Shown one piece after another: positions 61,732 through 64,000 of a stretch of DNA of 64,000 bases. The notes under the pieces are model-generated. The model did not search any database and had not been told where the DNA came from. It saw only the letters and a program-made list of their open reading frames with translations. Every line of letters starts with the position of its first letter. Position 1 is the first letter of the stretch. Position numbers and translations under genes: made by a program. This stretch comes from Anaeropeptidivorans aminofermentans (lineage in GTDB: Bacteria; Bacillota; Clostridia; Lachnospirales; UBA5962), in assembly GCF_940670685.1 (NCBI RefSeq), contig NZ_OW711693.1, positions 372,001 through 436,000 on the forward strand, in the 5' to 3' direction.

Positions 61732-62829
61732 ATGGAAAAATTGTCTATGATAGGGCATGTGAAAGACACGCAAAGAGTGCTGAAAAGAGCTTTTGACGAG
61801 CGCTTTGATTATGGAAAGCAGTTTATCGAAACTATGGCCAAAAGAGATTTCAAGAAAATATTCTTTTTAGGTTCCGGAACTTCACACCATTCCATGCTTG
61901 TAATCAGAAATATGTTTGTTAATATTCTTGGTGTTGAAGGTGTTGCATGCCAGCCTACATTATTTGCTTACCATGAGCCGGCGAACCCTAACGGTATGTA
62001 TACAAAAGATCAAATCCTGGTTATGGGTCTTTCACAGCACGGAACAAGCATTTCAACCTGTGAAGCTATGAAGAAGGCCAAGAGGGAAGGCTACTATACC
62101 ATAGGAATTACAGAAGAATTAGGTTCACCTATAACAGAATTAACCGATGAAACGGTTCGCCTTGTTTGTGAGCAGGAAGAAATAGGCCCTGAAACAAGAG
62201 GATATACAGAAAGCCTTTTTCAGTTTTATATATTAGCTATTGAAGCGGCAAAGGCCAAGGGGATTCTTGATGAGGCTCAATATAACAAGCTGAACGAAGA
62301 TGCAAAATCCCTTATGGAAAATTTTGATACCATTGTCAATGAGAGTATCGCATGGTTTGAAAAACAAAAGCCCGGTCTTCTTGAAATGAATAAATCCTCC
62401 ATATCAGGGTATGGGCCGAACTTTCCGACGGCTCTGGAAGCGAGGCTTAAGTTTTTTGAAACCTATGCAAAACCCTGCACAGGCTATGAACAGGAAGAGC
62501 AGATGCACGGTCCCTTAAGGGCATATAATGCAAACAACTATATCTTTATGATAGGTTCCGGCGGACCGGAATTAGAGCGTTTACAGGCGCTTTCAAGATA
62601 TTATAAAGAGGCCTTTACAAAGCATGTATACGTAATAACCTCAGAAGACATCGAAACGGGGGAGCAAGATTTAAAATTCAGCTACAAAACAACGGATATC
62701 CTTTCTCCCATTATTTATGTTGTGCCATTCCAGGTGCTTTCAGCTTTATTGTGTGAAGCAGTTGGCATCGATACCAAGGTAAGCCCTGTGAAAAACCGCT
62801 CCGTATCTTCCCATATGAAGAGAGGCTAA
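61732..62829 (+). CDS. SIS-domain sugar-phosphate enzyme (second locus)
   Basis: 365 aa with two SIS domains: FLGSGTSHHSMLVIRNMF and GLSQHGTSISTCEAMKKAK in the first; GPNFPTALEARLKFFETYAKP and MHGPLRAYN in the second. Likely a deglycase or isomerase acting on the sugar phosphate imported by the divergent PTS. Odd: the SQSG phosphate-binding motif reads SQHG. ATG after TAGGAGG. Paralogous to 7640-8713 but not close. Confidence 0.8.
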   Translation: MEKLSMIGHVKDTQRVLKRAFDERFDYGKQFIETMAKRDFKKIFFLGSGTSHHSMLVIRNMFVNILGVEGVACQPTLFAYHEPANPNGMYTKDQILVMGLSQHGTSISTCEAMKKAKREGYYTIGITEELGSPITELTDETVRLVCEQEEIGPETRGYTESLFQFYILAIEAAKAKGILDEAQYNKLNEDAKSLMENFDTIVNESIAWFEKQKPGLLEMNKSSISGYGPNFPTALEARLKFFETYAKPCTGYEQEEQMHGPLRAYNANNYIFMIGSGGPELERLQALSRYYKEAFTKHVYVITSEDIETGEQDLKFSYKTTDILSPIIYVVPFQVLSALLCEAVGIDTKVSPVKNRSVSSHMKRG

Positions 62830-62868
62830 AAAGTTAGAAGTTTTCCCTATTAATGCATTAAATATATA

Positions 62869-62899
62869 AGGGTTGTTAGGCACCGCCTAACAACCCTTA
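62869..62899. terminator. Perfect 14-bp hairpin after the second SIS gene
   Basis: AAGGGTTGTTAGGC-ACC-GCCTAACAACCCTT, with a 3-base loop. There is no real T run after it, so it may act as a terminator, an mRNA-stabilising hairpin or a protein-binding palindrome. Confidence 0.55.
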
Positions 62900-63112
62900 A
62901 CATTCAAATCTATCGATAAAAGAAAAAAATTCTTTACTGGTTTTTAAAGAGCAATCAATACATCCAGCCTGTACAGCATTAGCTGAAAGTAAAACTATAA
63001 GTACAGTGATACTATTCATATGAAATAATGTGTTTTAATAAATCCTTTTTATATTCAGTAAATTTAAAAAGCTTGTTCAGTATAGGAGTTTTTAAAGAAC
63101 CTTCAATATAAC

Positions 63113-63334
63113 TAGAGTGTGCTTGAAAAGTCCAACCCTGCCATAAAAGAAGTGTGACTTCTTCATGAAAATACTGGGAATATGCCGTGCAGTTTTGACC
63201 TAAAACGTCAAAACCTTGCCTCAATATTTTCGCATTGCACAAAAATATAAAGGTATGATATTCTGCGTTTTTCTCTTCGAATTCGCATTTTCTTGCAAAA
63301 TATCCACAGGTTGACTATTTTCTGACATTGCCTA
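63113..63334. repeat. Family A palindromic element (222 bp)
   Basis: TAGAGTGTGCTTGAAAAGTCC at the left and GGTTGACTATTTTCTGACATTGCCTA at the right; interior shares TTCTGCGTTTTTCTCTTCGAATTCG with 23737-24035. It ends 7 bases before the stop codon of the GntR gene. Confidence 0.65.
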
Positions 63335-63340
63335 AAAATT

Positions 63341-64000
63341 TTAATCTAATTCTTGCTTTTCGAGTTGTATCTGCTCATCGTCCATTTTTTTGATTTCCAA
63401 AGTATTCGTTATGGAATACAGGTTTCCGATAAAATAATGATTTGTATACTCAAATAATAAATCACCTGTATGCCAAAACAAACTGTACTTAAGCAAAGCA
63501 ATGTCATCGCATTCAAGCCATTTTTTTTGTTCGGCTGTCGGCAGTGTGGCTGAGAATTCAGAGGATAAAAAGCTTCGGGTGATATTTTTACTTTGAAGAT
63601 ATTCATTGAGAGAGCCTTCAAGGGCCTTTACATTTATTTCAGGGACTACTTTAGCCGAAAGATAAGTATATGATAAGGCAAAAGGCTTCCCGTCGCCGTA
63701 CCTAAGCCTTATAAAGTAATGGATATAGTCCCCGTCTTCAAGCTCCATCATTTTAGCCAGAGACGGGTGTTCGCAGGCGCGGATTACCCTGTATTCAATG
63801 ACTTTTATACTGGGAACCATACCAAAATTAATAATATCTTGAGTAAGACTTTTCGTATGGTCACTGGCCATTTTTTTATGGCGCTCATGACTAACAAAGG
63901 AGCCTTTTCTTGGGGTGCGGGTGATGTATTTCTTTTCCCGAAGCCTTGTAAGGGCCTTATTAACGGTCATTCTGCTGGTGTTAAAGAGTTTGCAAAGCTC
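63341..64000 (-). CDS. GntR-family (HutC/UTRA) regulator, partial at the window edge
   Basis: 219 residues visible; the frame continues past 64000 (ELCKLFNTSRMTVNKAL), so the start of the winged helix is missing. UTRA domain about 60-200 with the IHYFIRLRYGDG and ALSYTYLSAKVVP stretches shared with the regulator at 6537-7295. It lies beside the second SIS/PTS locus and probably represses it through the GTATATAC sites. Confidence 0.88.
   Translation of the reverse strand, partial: ELCKLFNTSRMTVNKALTRLREKKYITRTPRKGSFVSHERHKKMASDHTKSLTQDIINFGMVPSIKVIEYRVIRACEHPSLAKMMELEDGDYIHYFIRLRYGDGKPFALSYTYLSAKVVPEINVKALEGSLNEYLQSKNITRSFLSSEFSATLPTAEQKKWLECDDIALLKYSLFWHTGDLLFEYTNHYFIGNLYSITNTLEIKKMDDEQIQLEKQELD

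Noticed and set aside
63012-63242. 76-codon minus-strand frame before the second GntR gene
   Set aside because: It coincides with a family A element and has no credible start.

Overview
The window looks like a chromosome segment of an anaerobic, probably spore-forming Firmicute of the class Clostridia, most likely Lachnospirales. The grounds are low-GC DNA, strong AGGAGG ribosome binding sites, a Spo0E-like protein, a clostridial maf/mre/pbp2/min/rodA/mgsA cluster, a Na+-translocating decarboxylase beta subunit, and two mannose-family PTS loci paired with SIS-domain sugar-phosphate enzymes. I cannot name genus or species.

Layout. 1-5430: tex, an FMN riboswitch with ribU (riboflavin ECF transporter), and oadB with a 43-residue oadG-like gene on the opposite strand. 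5694-11492: a Spo0E-like protein with an acidic tandem-repeat tail, a GntR/UTRA regulator, then an SIS enzyme with PTS EIIA, EIIB, EIIC and EIID, an arrangement like loci for glycated amines (Amadori compounds). 11984-23400, minus strand: mgsA, rodA, minEDC, a PBP2-type transpeptidase, mreDCB, maf and a DUF4321 gene, i.e. cell shape and division placement. 24218-32074: a lipoprotein, an HD phosphohydrolase, an alpha/beta hydrolase, lon, engB, a VOC protein, an iron-sulfur flavoprotein-like reductase and tRNA-Pro(CGG). 32622-43405, minus strand: a compact siphophage-type module with terminase, portal, scaffold, capsid, connectors, tail tube, Gp15, Dit, BppU and a tail-tip protein. It has no recognisable tape measure, integrase, repressor or lysis gene. 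44357-49818: a complete branched-chain amino acid ABC transporter (livJHMGF). 50255-58986: TfoX-C, DUF2500, a copper-storage-type Cys-rich protein, DUF1801, ada-alkA, ogt, two small monooxygenase-like or unknown genes and a MalY/PatB aminotransferase. 59196-64000: a second PTS (EIIB, EIIC, EIID) divergent from a second SIS enzyme, plus a second GntR/UTRA regulator cut by the window edge.

The most striking feature is intergenic. About twenty copies of a palindromic element (called family B here, [T/C]AGTAAATTT...AAATTTACT[A/G] flanked by TA) sit between genes, along with smaller numbers of three other palindromic families (A, C, D). Comparing filled with empty paralogous sites inside the window shows TA target duplications and nested insertions, so family B behaves like a Tc1/mariner-IS630-type MITE. 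Copies lie inside operons, overlap stop codons, and two about 540-bp nested composites in inverted orientation flank the DNA alkylation-repair cassette.

Limits: all functional calls are from reading sequence and family knowledge; no database search was run. Several start codons were moved from the longest open frame to the start that has a ribosome binding site.
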